A stretch of 64,000 bases of DNA from an uncultured Clostridia bacterium (GCA_937892115.1 CALAUI010000020.1:275754-339753), one strand, 5' to 3'. Shown: positions 34,550-43,584, counted from the first letter of the stretch. Notes: a model not told the origin generated them from the letters alone. Translations and numbers: made by a program.

Positions 34550-37144
34550 TTATACCGGCATGATTTCGTCGGCGGTAAGTGTTGTCAACTTTTCACGGTT
34601 TTCTTCGGTGTTTTCGATATTTGAGCAATTGACGGCATGTATTCGGTAGCTCTTGTCAAAAACATTTCTGGCATATCGAGCATTACCGAATTTATCACCG
34701 TGATTGGCAATGGCATTTGAAAAAATCATTTTTATTTTTTCAATTGCGGTGTCGGTTAACTGTATATGCTCCTTTTGACATATCTTCAGGAATATTTCCG
34801 TTAATTCATTAACACTATAGTCGGCAAATTCAACTGTTTGCTGCAAACGGGACTTCAGACCCGTGTTTGCTTTTTCCAGAAAAGCGTTCATTTCATCGGT
34901 ATATCCAGCAAAAATCACCACAAGCTTTTCCCGGTTGTTTTCCATTTGCTGAATAAGTTCGGCTACGCATTCTTCTTTATACTGATCGGCTTGTACACCA
35001 GTATATGGATTTAGCTGATAAGCCTCGTCAATAAAAAGGACGCCGTTGTAAGCCTCTTCACATTTTTGTGCCGTTTTGGGGCCGGTCTGTCCGAGATATT
35101 CTCCTATTAAATCTTTGGCGGAGCATTGAACAAGTTTGTTTTCCTGAATAAAGCCTACACTGAACAGAATCTCCGCCGTTAATCTGGCAACAGTTGTTTT
35201 GCCCGTGCCAGGATTTCCGTTAAAAATCATGTGCATGCTCTGATGCCCCTTTGCATTTTTGTTCAGCTTCATTTCAAACTCAACCAGAGATGCAATTTCC
35301 TTCAGCTTTTGCTTAACATTTTCCAAACCGGTGAGGTCGTCGAGCTCCCTGAAAATTTCTTCCTTGGTTCTCTTGGGCTTCAGGCTGGGAATATCGGAAG
35401 CCTCAAGGCTGTCTGATGCATTTATGGAGCTTGAAAAGTGCCGGAATATTAAATTTTCATACATTTCTTTAATGTAAACGGAGCTTTCTTTTCCCGATTT
35501 TTGATAGGTTGCGTTTATATATCTTTCCAGACAAATCTGCATTTCCTCCGAAACATCAAGGGTTTCTTCGATTTTTGAAAGCACTTCATCAAAAACTGTC
35601 TTGCTGCTCAGATCATTAAAAGTATAGGCTTTGCTAAAAATTTTAGTCTTGAGCTTTGGATATCGTGAAAAGAAATTATCAACAGCCTGATTTTCATCAA
35701 CAAGAAAAGTTGCAATTTCCGTTTCTCTGGCAGTAATGGCTTTAATCAATGCTGGGCAATTTGAAATATTGGCGTCGGCAATATTTGTCAGAATGATGAT
35801 GGTACCGGATTTTTCGCTCTCGTATAAATTGATAATGTCGTCGGTTATCTTTTCCGAAATATCGTATTCTTTTATGCTGTAGTTTTCTTTCCCGCATTCA
35901 TAATAATCGTTATACCACATAGATTGATGAAATACTTTTTCAATCAAATCCTTTGCCGCATCATAATCCTTGCATCTTGCGGCAATATTGACGGGGAGAA
36001 CGGGCCTTCTGATAGTGCTGTTGTCTGAGGCAGCCTGCTTTGAAGTAATATAATTCAACCTTTTATAGCAATCCTCTTTATCCTCGTCGGCCAATGTACT
36101 TTTCATGATGTGCGAGGAATATCTGTTATATTGGTAATCGTCACAGAACGAAAGATTACAGTAGGTACTTTTCTTTGCAACAAAATATGCCAGGTCAATG
36201 GGGTCGCAGTTATATTCGATTGCCAGATAATCAAAATATGCCGCCAGCCGTTCCGGGCACTGGTTATAGGTGCATATTTTGCACGTTTCTTCATCTATTT
36301 TTAAATGGCAATCTTCTTTTTTTAGTGTGCGTTCATGGCGGGATTTTGACCTCCAGAAATTGATAATCTTTTTTAATTTCGGAGATTTGTCGCCGCTGTC
36401 ACACAAACGGATACAGTTGTAGTAAATATCATCCCCGATAACATTGGAGCGGATAAATCCGTCACGCATCAGAAGATATGCACCGTAGGCACTTTTGCTG
36501 TCGATATTCTTTATATCTTCAGGGTTAATATTGATAAAAATTTCATGCTTTTCATTGTCAAAGGGAACTCTTTTTTCGCCTAGAAGCATTCTGAATACAG
36601 AATCGGGATCCTGTTGGTTAACTTTGGAATAGGCTATTACAATGGCGGCAATGATATACGGGCAGTATTTGAACGAGGCATTTTTATCTTTTCCAGCACA
36701 GTTTACACATTCATCGACTACGGAACATGCAATTAAATTCTCACAATATTCTTTCGGAATCTGACTCAGGTTATTGGCAGCATCATTAGGGAACAGACTG
36801 CGGATATACAGCTTTTCCAGCAGCGATGTCTTTTCATAATCATATATTTTTCTTTTGGCCGCATTGCAAAAATAAATATCCTCGGAAAACAGAATATTAT
36901 CCGCCTTGATTCTGGCGCTGATAAGATTCCTCCTGTAAAGATAGTAAGCAAACATAATAACATCCGAATAATCCGGCCCGATGTTAATCAGATTGTTCAA
37001 GGCGCAGTTTAAATTGATGTTTGTGTGCTGGCTGTCCACAAAGATATTGGAATTATCCTCAACATAGTCTTTCTTCTTTTCTTTCGGTTTTCCGTTGCCC
37101 GCTTTTACTGCGGCGGGAGTCTCTTTGCCTGTTTTTGCCTCCAT
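34550..37144 (-). CDS. CbbX/SpoVK-type AAA+ ATPase with Cys-rich N-terminal region
   Basis: 864 residues. The C-terminal AAA+ module has DDLTGLENVKQKLKEIASLV, Walker A FNGNPGTGKTTVARL, pore-loop region KDLIGEYLGQTG, Walker B GVLFIDEAYQL, VVIFAGY and sensor 2 GNARYARNVFD, all intact. The preceding 380-560 segment (TIIILTNIADANIS) looks like a degenerate AAA domain without a P-loop. The N-terminal third has Cys clusters (DECVNCAGKD...YCPYI; ETCKICTYNQCPE; CNLSFC) suggesting zinc or Fe-S binding. CbbX-type ATPases remodel protein complexes. RBS GAGGGGGACATT; a terminator upstream suggests its own promoter. Confidence 0.8.
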   Translation of the reverse strand: MEAKTGKETPAAVKAGNGKPKEKKKDYVEDNSNIFVDSQHTNINLNCALNNLINIGPDYSDVIMFAYYLYRRNLISARIKADNILFSEDIYFCNAAKRKIYDYEKTSLLEKLYIRSLFPNDAANNLSQIPKEYCENLIACSVVDECVNCAGKDKNASFKYCPYIIAAIVIAYSKVNQQDPDSVFRMLLGEKRVPFDNEKHEIFININPEDIKNIDSKSAYGAYLLMRDGFIRSNVIGDDIYYNCIRLCDSGDKSPKLKKIINFWRSKSRHERTLKKEDCHLKIDEETCKICTYNQCPERLAAYFDYLAIEYNCDPIDLAYFVAKKSTYCNLSFCDDYQYNRYSSHIMKSTLADEDKEDCYKRLNYITSKQAASDNSTIRRPVLPVNIAARCKDYDAAKDLIEKVFHQSMWYNDYYECGKENYSIKEYDISEKITDDIINLYESEKSGTIIILTNIADANISNCPALIKAITARETEIATFLVDENQAVDNFFSRYPKLKTKIFSKAYTFNDLSSKTVFDEVLSKIEETLDVSEEMQICLERYINATYQKSGKESSVYIKEMYENLIFRHFSSSINASDSLEASDIPSLKPKRTKEEIFRELDDLTGLENVKQKLKEIASLVEFEMKLNKNAKGHQSMHMIFNGNPGTGKTTVARLTAEILFSVGFIQENKLVQCSAKDLIGEYLGQTGPKTAQKCEEAYNGVLFIDEAYQLNPYTGVQADQYKEECVAELIQQMENNREKLVVIFAGYTDEMNAFLEKANTGLKSRLQQTVEFADYSVNELTEIFLKICQKEHIQLTDTAIEKIKMIFSNAIANHGDKFGNARYARNVFDKSYRIHAVNCSNIENTEENREKLTTLTADEIMPV

Positions 37145-37170
37145 AATGTCCCCCTCTGTATGTTAATAAT

Positions 37171-37208
37171 ATAAGAAAAGCCAATTTACGCTGAAATATA
37201 AATTGGCT
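37171..37208 (-). terminator. Terminator of the TIR-Hsp70 operon
   Basis: AGCCAATTTA/TAAATTGGCT, 10-bp stem with a 10-base loop, followed by TTTCTTATATT on the minus strand. It separates the J-like/TPR gene from the AAA+ gene. Confidence 0.75.
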
Positions 37209-37271
37209 GAAACACTGATATATTTCGTGGATGACACGAGTGATTTGTTTTTGCACCGCACTACACTATTT

Positions 37272-39242
37272 TCAGTCCTGAATTTCTTTGAGGAACTGGT
37301 CCTGTTTTATTTCCAGCATATCAAGATAGTTTTGAAAATGAAGATTGAGTGTCGGCATGGGTTCAATCCTGTAAGAAGCAAGATTTTCGTTCTCATAAAA
37401 TATCCCCAAATCTTCGAAGCAGCAGGAGACGACACCCTTCAGTAAGATATCGTATGCCTCCATTCGTTGTGAAGTCAGACTTTTTTTGAGCTTTGATTTC
37501 TTCATGAGTCTGCGGATTATCAGGTAGATAAGCAAAGCGGCAATAACTAGCAGTAATATCGATCCGAAAACTCCGATTACGCCAATCAGCTTATAACTGA
37601 CGAACATCAGTGCCCCGATAAGACCTGCGGCAACGACAAAGCCAATAACAGCAAACAGAATGCTGTATTCATCGAAATATACAATGATACCAGTAATAAT
37701 ACCGGGAATAACGGCAATGGCAATTCCGATTCGACCCAAATCAATGTAATTTGTATTGAAACTGAACAGACCGAAAATCAGGATTGCGGCTCCCAAAATA
37801 GCCAGAATAGCGGTAAGCATCCAAGAGTTTTCCACATAGTCAACATCCTTTTTGTATTTTGAAGCTTTTTTCTCAAAGTTGTCCAGGACATCAACGAATT
37901 TGCTGTTATTAATGTTGCCGATGTTAATATCATCATACATTTTGCTCAGGTTGTCGGCATAATCCTCATATTGTTTGTTTTTTAGGTCGCAAACCGTAAA
38001 ACGATCTTCAATGCGGTAAAAATCAATTTCCTTTGCCTTTTGTGCCAAGGCATTTTCTTTTGCACGGATATAAAGATCAATTATCGGGTCAGAACATTTT
38101 CCGGACAGGAATTCTTTATACTTTTCCATAAAACCGGGGAAACGCGTTTCGTCGTCCGTTCTGGAGTTCGTTTTTGCTTTGAACATTCCCCAATATCCCT
38201 GCCAGCAATAGGGATCCTTTTTTACGGCGATGCGGAAATAATCTTCTGCTTTGTTGAAATTGCCCTTCAACAGCTCGGAATCTCCAAGTCTAACCTCGGA
38301 GGGTATCGCTACGTTGGCTCCGGAAAAGCTGCTGGATTTTGCCGACCTGATATCAGCTTTGATTCCGAAAACCTTTTTTAATGCGGTCACATAGGCTTCC
38401 TTTTCGTCGTCAGGAACAATGTCCAAATTGCTGTCGTTAACGGTTTTTGAATCCATCAGCCTACAGGTCAACGGAATATATTTCAGCAAAATCCAGTTGT
38501 TAATACCAAAATCGCTGAATGCATCCGAAGACAGTACTTTTTTCAGCGAGGACGGATGGTTGCTGTTTTTTGAAAAAATATCCATGAAAGCGTTCTTTTC
38601 GGTATCTTTCAGCAGCTTTCTGTCATAGATATCGTAGGATAATAAACTCAGTCTTTCGGAATTGGTCTCAATATCGGCGGCGCTACGGCATGAAGGCAAA
38701 TTCAATGCGGAGAAAAAAGTTGAAATATCAATGCCGGATTCATAGAATTTACCCTTAACACCGTCATTTAGAGAGCTAATGAGTCTAGAATATTCTCCAT
38801 AGGATTTTGCGATTTGTCTGGCGGCGATTTTTCGGCTTTCCAGCACTTGGGGATCAATACGAATGCTGAAAGCGGATTTGTATTTGTCAAAAACATATTT
38901 TATATCATCCGCTCTGAGCCCCATTTCAACAAAGACGGCCTCGGCATTGACAAAGCAGTTTTCGTCTGAAAAGTGCTCGTCAACATAGTTAACGACATTG
39001 CTGATTCCTTTGAATATTTCCAGGGATTCCTTTTTACGCAAATCATCATTCAACAGAATATTTCTGTCGTTAGTCCATCTCGCCTGCTCTTCTTTGGCTC
39101 TCGATAATATTCTGTCGTTTTTTGCGTTCAGATTTTTTACCCAATTGCTTTCGTTTTTTTTGGTTTCAAGGGCGTTTTCAATGACGGCAGGATCAGATTC
39201 GTTAAGGCGCAAGCCGTATCTGTCAAACAATAAAATATCCAC
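37272..39242 (-). CDS. J-like/TPR polytopic membrane partner of the Hsp70
   Basis: 656 residues from the GTG at 39242, chosen because TTAGGAGGA ends 7 bases before it; an ATG at 39248 is too close. The N-terminal 75 residues (ILLFDRYGLRLNESDPAVIE, then NALETKKNE.NWVKNLNAKN) resemble divergent J-domain-like segments found beside Hsp70 genes, without a clear HPD. A TPR-like pair lies near 340-375 (LLKGNFNKAEDYFRIAVKKD). Four to five membrane helices occupy about 475-595, then a cytoplasmic tail. It lies 11 bases after the Hsp70 stop. It probably recruits the chaperone to the membrane. Confidence 0.6.
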   Translation of the reverse strand: MDILLFDRYGLRLNESDPAVIENALETKKNESNWVKNLNAKNDRILSRAKEEQARWTNDRNILLNDDLRKKESLEIFKGISNVVNYVDEHFSDENCFVNAEAVFVEMGLRADDIKYVFDKYKSAFSIRIDPQVLESRKIAARQIAKSYGEYSRLISSLNDGVKGKFYESGIDISTFFSALNLPSCRSAADIETNSERLSLLSYDIYDRKLLKDTEKNAFMDIFSKNSNHPSSLKKVLSSDAFSDFGINNWILLKYIPLTCRLMDSKTVNDSNLDIVPDDEKEAYVTALKKVFGIKADIRSAKSSSFSGANVAIPSEVRLGDSELLKGNFNKAEDYFRIAVKKDPYCWQGYWGMFKAKTNSRTDDETRFPGFMEKYKEFLSGKCSDPIIDLYIRAKENALAQKAKEIDFYRIEDRFTVCDLKNKQYEDYADNLSKMYDDINIGNINNSKFVDVLDNFEKKASKYKKDVDYVENSWMLTAILAILGAAILIFGLFSFNTNYIDLGRIGIAIAVIPGIITGIIVYFDEYSILFAVIGFVVAAGLIGALMFVSYKLIGVIGVFGSILLLVIAALLIYLIIRRLMKKSKLKKSLTSQRMEAYDILLKGVVSCCFEDLGIFYENENLASYRIEPMPTLNLHFQNYLDMLEIKQDQFLKEIQD

Positions 39243-39253
39243 AACCATTCCTC

Positions 39254-40963
39254 CTAACAAACAGATTCATTTTGCACGCGGTTCTGAGCCTGAATTTTTT
39301 CGTTTTCATTCAATCCCCCGGAAGGAATAAAATTGGCGGTGACCGTGGATTTCGTGCTTGACTCGCTGGCGATCAGGGTCAGCAGGCCGGAATTGTCAAC
39401 ATTAAGGTTGACGGTTATCAGCGTTCCCTGAGGAACCTGTCTGCTGAACACCAGTTCAGATTCTCCCAGCTTTGTGCCTTCATCAAGACTAATGTTCAGT
39501 CGATTTGATTCGGATTCAAAAATTTGAATATACACTCTGTCGGTATTGAACATTGTGCGGAATTGCTCGGTACGGTTTGCAGGCAAGCTGTCACCTTTAA
39601 GAAGAATATTCTGAATTCTGTAACCGATTTTCTCGTCATAAGTAACAATACCGTAGGTTCTGCTTAACGCGTCGCTGATTTTAACCGACGCTTTCGCCGG
39701 ATCTTTATTGAGCCCTTCAGGCAAAACATCAGATAGGTCAATGTTATCATCTTTTGCGACTTCGTCAATGGTCTTCTTCTCTTTTGTCATCTTCTGCTCG
39801 ATTTCCGAAGTGGTTTTTCCAGTTCTTTTTGCAATTTCGGAGATAATGATTTTGTAATCCTGCCGGATCAGGGCATAAGACGCCGCACCCTTGGCAACCG
39901 CTTCATCAGGGTCGAAAAGGTTAATGGGTTTGTGATATTTTTCCGAAAGGGCCTTTTCAATCTGAGGCATCCGGGATGAACCGCCCACAAGAAGAATTTC
40001 GTCGATATCATCTATGGAAACATGATAATTTCCGTTTAGGGCGCTGAAGAGGCAGTCGTCAACCTTATAGAGCGTGGATTGCAGAAGATTGGATGTGATT
40101 TCATCAAATTTTTCTCTTGATAATTCCAAAACCTGTCTTTTTCCGTTAGAATTCATCGAAATCTTTACATTTTGCTTGCTTGATAACGATTTTTTCGCCT
40201 TTTCCGTCAGAACAAGAATCTCGTTTGCGGATTCTTCATCCACATAGTACTCTGTTCCGGTTGCTTTCTCAAATTCATTGGCCAGATAATCGGCAACCTC
40301 CTGATCCCAATCCTTGCCGCCAAGGTTTCTGTCACCGTCGGAGAACACCACATTGATTTCTCCATTATCTATCTGGATGATGGTAACATCAAATGTTCCG
40401 CCGCCGAGGTCGTAAACCATTACATTCTTTTTGTTGCCTTTTTTTAGCAAGCCGTAGTTTATGGCTGCAGCGGTGGGTTCGTTGATGATATCAAGAACAT
40501 TAAGTCCGGCAATTTCTCCGGCCTCTTTTGTTGCGGCTTTTTCGCGCATTCCGAAATAGGCAGGACATGTGATGACAACATCTTTAATTTCCTCGTCATC
40601 GTTCAGCAGGCCGTCATTCCGCAGTTCTTCATTGGCGTCATTAACCAGTTTTTTGAGGATTTTGGAGGAGATCTCTTCGGGAGAAATATCAATGCCGTGG
40701 AAATTGAATCTTACGGGTTTACCTTTTTCATCATCTGTTCCCATGCTTCTTTTCACAAAAGCAATGGTGGATTCTGGCTCGGAAACAAGTATGTTTTTGG
40801 CTTCTTCACCGACGATGATGTTATCAATGGTTTCGTAATATACCACTGAGGGGGTGGTGTTGCTGCCTTCGGCGTTCTTCAGCACAACGCTTTTGCCAAA
40901 TTCATCCACATACGCAATACAGGAATATGTAGTTCCCAGATCAATGCCAAATACTTTATTCAT
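39254..40963 (-). CDS. Lidless DnaK/Hsp70-like chaperone
   Basis: 569 residues. The nucleotide-binding domain is intact: VFGIDLGTTYSCIAYV, VVITCPAYFG, NEPTAAAINYG, VYDLGGGTFDV, GDRNLGGKDWD and VGGSSRMPQIEKAL. After an unusually long linker (about 370-440, IAKRTGKTTSEIEQKMTKEK) comes a beta-sandwich substrate domain (GYRIQNILLKGDSLPANRTE). The protein stops at about the end of the beta domain (NENEKIQAQNRVQNESVC), lacking the helical lid of housekeeping DnaK. It overlaps the GrpE-like gene by ATGA. A specialised, element-borne chaperone rather than the cell's main DnaK. Confidence 0.9.
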   Translation of the reverse strand: MNKVFGIDLGTTYSCIAYVDEFGKSVVLKNAEGSNTTPSVVYYETIDNIIVGEEAKNILVSEPESTIAFVKRSMGTDDEKGKPVRFNFHGIDISPEEISSKILKKLVNDANEELRNDGLLNDDEEIKDVVITCPAYFGMREKAATKEAGEIAGLNVLDIINEPTAAAINYGLLKKGNKKNVMVYDLGGGTFDVTIIQIDNGEINVVFSDGDRNLGGKDWDQEVADYLANEFEKATGTEYYVDEESANEILVLTEKAKKSLSSKQNVKISMNSNGKRQVLELSREKFDEITSNLLQSTLYKVDDCLFSALNGNYHVSIDDIDEILLVGGSSRMPQIEKALSEKYHKPINLFDPDEAVAKGAASYALIRQDYKIIISEIAKRTGKTTSEIEQKMTKEKKTIDEVAKDDNIDLSDVLPEGLNKDPAKASVKISDALSRTYGIVTYDEKIGYRIQNILLKGDSLPANRTEQFRTMFNTDRVYIQIFESESNRLNISLDEGTKLGESELVFSRQVPQGTLITVNLNVDNSGLLTLIASESSTKSTVTANFIPSGGLNENEKIQAQNRVQNESVC

Positions 40964-41520
40964 CTTCTGATCTCCTTATACTTATAGATGTTTACTTTTT
41001 GTTGTCTGAATATTCTGTCCTTTAGGATATAGCCTTTCTGAACAACCTCCGCCACAACATCATTAAGTGCCGGGTCATCGGTTTCGATTATTTTACAAAT
41101 CCGCTGCTCTTTCGGATTAACAACATCCAAAGTCGGAACATATTCCTCTATATCATACGAATACAATATGGAATCAATCTGTTCGACTATAGAATGTAAT
41201 ACGGACAATATTTCCCCAGCATCGGGTTTCCCGGTGCTGTAATATTTAATATCTTTTTCAATACTGTCCGATAACTGAATAAAGCTCTTTAAAATCGGAT
41301 TGGCAATCTTGCTGAAAGCATCATCCTGATACCATGTCATTCTGCTGTGCATTTCATCGTACTTCTTGTTTTTCCATTCATCATTGATGATTTTGGCATC
41401 AATTTTTGAATCCAACACATCAATTGCCCGAAGAACATCACCGATTGTTTTTTCTTCAGCATTTTCCGCCGCTATACCGTTCTCTGTTTCCGGTAATTCG
41501 TTCCGGCATTCAATTTCCAT
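40960..41520 (-). CDS. GrpE-like nucleotide exchange factor
   Basis: 186 residues from the ATG at 41520, preceded by GGAGGTGACGCTT. A helical N-terminal two thirds (LRAIDVLDSKIDAKIINDEW) is followed by a short beta domain (PKEQRICKIIETDDPALNDV, VVQKGYILKDRIFRQQKVNI), which follows the GrpE C-terminal pattern GY....R.(L/F)R...V.V. It would release ADP from the adjacent Hsp70. It starts 75 bases after the TIR gene ends. Confidence 0.75.
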   Translation of the reverse strand: MEIECRNELPETENGIAAENAEEKTIGDVLRAIDVLDSKIDAKIINDEWKNKKYDEMHSRMTWYQDDAFSKIANPILKSFIQLSDSIEKDIKYYSTGKPDAGEILSVLHSIVEQIDSILYSYDIEEYVPTLDVVNPKEQRICKIIETDDPALNDVVAEVVQKGYILKDRIFRQQKVNIYKYKEIRR

Positions 41521-41595
41521 AAGCGTCACCTCCACTATATCACTGCGCTGATCATCTGCCGTTTAATCTGTGAGATAGCCCGGTTAAAAGTTGAT

Positions 41596-42486
41596 TTATC
41601 CATTCTCTTCAGCTTTTGGGGCTTTTTTCTTCTCTGAATTCGATTTGCATTTTTCAATACCTTCGGCATTAAACAGCTTGCTGTAAAATATCTCGGGACT
41701 AACGTATTTGTATCTGAAAATGGATTGAAAGCGATTGTTCCTTAATTTGATGCCGTTGGGAAGCTCAACGGCATCAAGATAAACCAGCAGGGTTTTTTCA
41801 ACATCATCCCTTGCCATATTCAATTCATCTTTACAATTTGAAGAATTTAGATAGTTTTCTGAAATAAAAGCGATAAAAAAAGAACTGCCCATCAGATGAG
41901 AAGCAATATTGTCAGCCCATTCCGTTCCGGGATCTATTCCGTCGTCATACCAGATGTTATACCCCTCAGAATTAAGTTTTTCAATTATTTCCGACACCTT
42001 GTTGATATCTTTGTGAGCATAACTGATAAATATGTAGGGATCCGCTCCGACATAAGGCTTACCGGTAATTTTGGTGCGCCGTTTTTCTTTGGGCTTTCTG
42101 AAACGAACCACCAGGCACACAACGTTGAGAACGATTGTGCCTATGAACAGCCACGTCTCATCCGAATCGAACATGTCGGCGTTAAAAACATCGCTGAAGC
42201 CCAGTGATGAAGAGGCAAACAAAAAAAGCATGGTCCACAACCAGCAGAGTGCAATGGTATTGGCGGCAGCCAGGTTTTCACTCCATCTCATTTTGATGAG
42301 GGCATTTTTTCTTGTCAGAAACAGCAGAGCAACATATGCGATAAAGAAACAAAGCGACCGTTCATTCCCTTCAAGTAAGCCCTCAAAAAGGAACGAAACC
42401 AACAGGGCGACTACAATCAGGAGCGAGATAAGATATACTACCTTACATGCCGTGATCCACAAATAATTGCCAGGTTTGTATTCCAT
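41596..42486 (-). CDS. Membrane-anchored TIR-domain protein
   Basis: 296 residues from the ATG at 42486 (GAGGT six bases before; the ATG at 42492 is too close). Four hydrophobic helices fill about residues 10-130. The TIR domain follows at about 148-265: PYIFISYAHKD, IEKLNSEGYNIWYDDGIDPG, TEWADNIASHLMGSSFFIAF, NYLNSSNCKDELNMA. Glu189 in GTEW is at the position of the catalytic Glu of NAD-cleaving TIR domains. Bacterial TIR domains consume NAD or make ADP-ribose-type signals in antiphage defence. First gene of the operon with GrpE-like, Hsp70 and J-like/TPR genes. Confidence 0.88.
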   Translation of the reverse strand: MEYKPGNYLWITACKVVYLISLLIVVALLVSFLFEGLLEGNERSLCFFIAYVALLFLTRKNALIKMRWSENLAAANTIALCWLWTMLFLFASSSLGFSDVFNADMFDSDETWLFIGTIVLNVVCLVVRFRKPKEKRRTKITGKPYVGADPYIFISYAHKDINKVSEIIEKLNSEGYNIWYDDGIDPGTEWADNIASHLMGSSFFIAFISENYLNSSNCKDELNMARDDVEKTLLVYLDAVELPNGIKLRNNRFQSIFRYKYVSPEIFYSKLFNAEGIEKCKSNSEKKKAPKAEENG

Positions 42487-42571
42487 AATCATACCTCACT
42501 ATTGTGTTTTTGAATTCAAGTTTCCGATGCCAGTGAATACTTGCTGCGAAAATTCTGTTTCAATATATATT

Positions 42572-42600
42572 ATTATGACATATTCGCCTATTTTCGTCAA
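42572..42600 (-). promoter_or_regulatory. Promoter of the TIR-GrpE-Hsp70 operon
   Basis: Read on the minus strand: TTGACG, 17-bp spacer, CATAAT, in the 130-base gap after the stand-alone RyR gene and about 86 bases before the TIR start. Confidence 0.65.
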
Positions 42601-42616
42601 TAGGTGACAAAAAACT

Positions 42617-42916
42617 TCAGCAGCCCGAGCAGCCGTTTTTGGCAATTTTATACCCCAGTTTTATTACGAGCTTCAATGTTTCCACTGCCGTGTTTCTGTC
42701 ATAATCTTTTTCACTTTCGGGCAGTTCGGAATATGGAACCAGACACGGGGTTTCTTTTTTTGCATCATCACGAACGGGACCATATTTCCAGCCGGAATCA
42801 GTTCTCCCTTTTGCCCACACCTCGTGAGTATTTTCTGCAAGTTTTTCACAAAGTTCAAGAAGCTCCGGACTGAGTTTAACATCAGATGTGTCAATTGGAT
42901 TGGGAATATAATCCAT
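42617..42916 (-). CDS. Stand-alone RyR-domain protein
   Basis: 99 residues from the ATG at 42916 (MDYIPNPIDTSDVKL; AGAGGAAAA upstream). The whole chain is a canonical RyR repeat: LSPELLELCEKLAENTHEVW, AKGRTDSGWKYGPVRDDAKK, PCLVPYSELPESEKDYDRN and VETLKLVIKLGYKI. It is strikingly close to animal ryanodine receptor repeats in the order and spacing of these blocks. It could be a free ligand-binding subunit for the TIR/RyR island. Ends Cys-Ser-Gly-Cys. Confidence 0.88.
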   Translation of the reverse strand: MDYIPNPIDTSDVKLSPELLELCEKLAENTHEVWAKGRTDSGWKYGPVRDDAKKETPCLVPYSELPESEKDYDRNTAVETLKLVIKLGYKIAKNGCSGC

Positions 42917-42929
42917 TGCATTTTTCCTC

Positions 42930-43097
42930 TCACTCTTCATCAATTTTATCTTTGTATGCGTTCTTTTTGCTTTCTTTTTTCTTGTTGGGGATTACTTTGG
43001 TTACGGGATTTAATGAGCCATAATCTCCCCAGGTTGTTCTTCTTTTGCTGTTTTCTTCTTTTTGAACTTTCTTGGAACTGCTGTTTGGCTTTTTCAT
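42930..43097 (-). CDS. Small Lys-rich hypothetical protein
   Basis: 55 residues, ATG at 43097, with GGAGAATTAAA directly upstream. MKKPNSSSKKVQKEENSKRR, then TTWGDYGSLNPVTKVIPNKK and a Lys/Glu tail. Strongly basic and probably disordered. It ends 13 bases before the RyR start, implying one transcript. Function unknown; nucleic-acid or membrane binding is possible from charge alone. Confidence 0.6.
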   Translation of the reverse strand: MKKPNSSSKKVQKEENSKRRTTWGDYGSLNPVTKVIPNKKKESKKNAYKDKIDEE

Positions 43098-43155
43098 TTT
43101 AATTCTCCATTGTACTGATTAAGACTTCATAATTATGAATATGTTCCACAACTGT

Positions 43156-43584
43156 TCACTTTGAAGCATCAAAGTGAACGGTAAAGGTGAAAGGCCTTTT
43201 TCTGAGATCTAAACTAATTTCGTTTGAAATGGAGTGAAATTGAATTGCATAATTCCCGGGTTCTACATCTATCATATCAATATCAAAGCTGTGGTAGTGA
43301 GACTCTAATATTTTTTCTCCAGTATCCAAGTTTATCATTTCCCACATAACTATATGTGCCCTGCTTATCAATGACTTTTTGCACTTGTATTCTACACCTA
43401 TTTGTCCGGGCTCCGTAACAGAAAACTTATATGTTTTATAGTGAATTTTATCTTTATCATTTTTTATGGTTTTATCGCTGTATTCTTTGTTGAATTCAAT
43501 AGTGTCAGCTATCTTTATTGCTTCACTACTGGTCTTAGCTGAATTTTCTTTTTGCTTGTCCTGCAGCCCCATCTGAAAAAGCAA
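43156..43584 (-). CDS. Extracytoplasmic beta-sandwich domain, probably the downstream part of a frameshifted gene
   Basis: 142 codons from a TTG with no good RBS. The sequence (IHYKTYKFSVTEPGQIGVEY, HYHSFDIDMIDVEPGNYAIQ) looks like the small beta domain used in secreted prepeptidase-type C-termini. It has no signal or anchor of its own. The overlapping upstream frame at 43515-43697 supplies exactly a start, RBS and membrane helix. A single base change near the five T at about 43577 would join them. Function unknown. Confidence 0.5.
   Translation of the reverse strand: MLFQMGLQDKQKENSAKTSSEAIKIADTIEFNKEYSDKTIKNDKDKIHYKTYKFSVTEPGQIGVEYKCKKSLISRAHIVMWEMINLDTGEKILESHYHSFDIDMIDVEPGNYAIQFHSISNEISLDLRKRPFTFTVHFDASK

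Noticed and set aside
39254..41520. Housekeeping grpE-dnaK heat-shock operon
   Set aside because: The Hsp70 lacks the lid, no dnaJ or hrcA and no CIRCE operator (TTAGCACTC-type dyad) were found, and it sits in a mobile element with a TIR gene.
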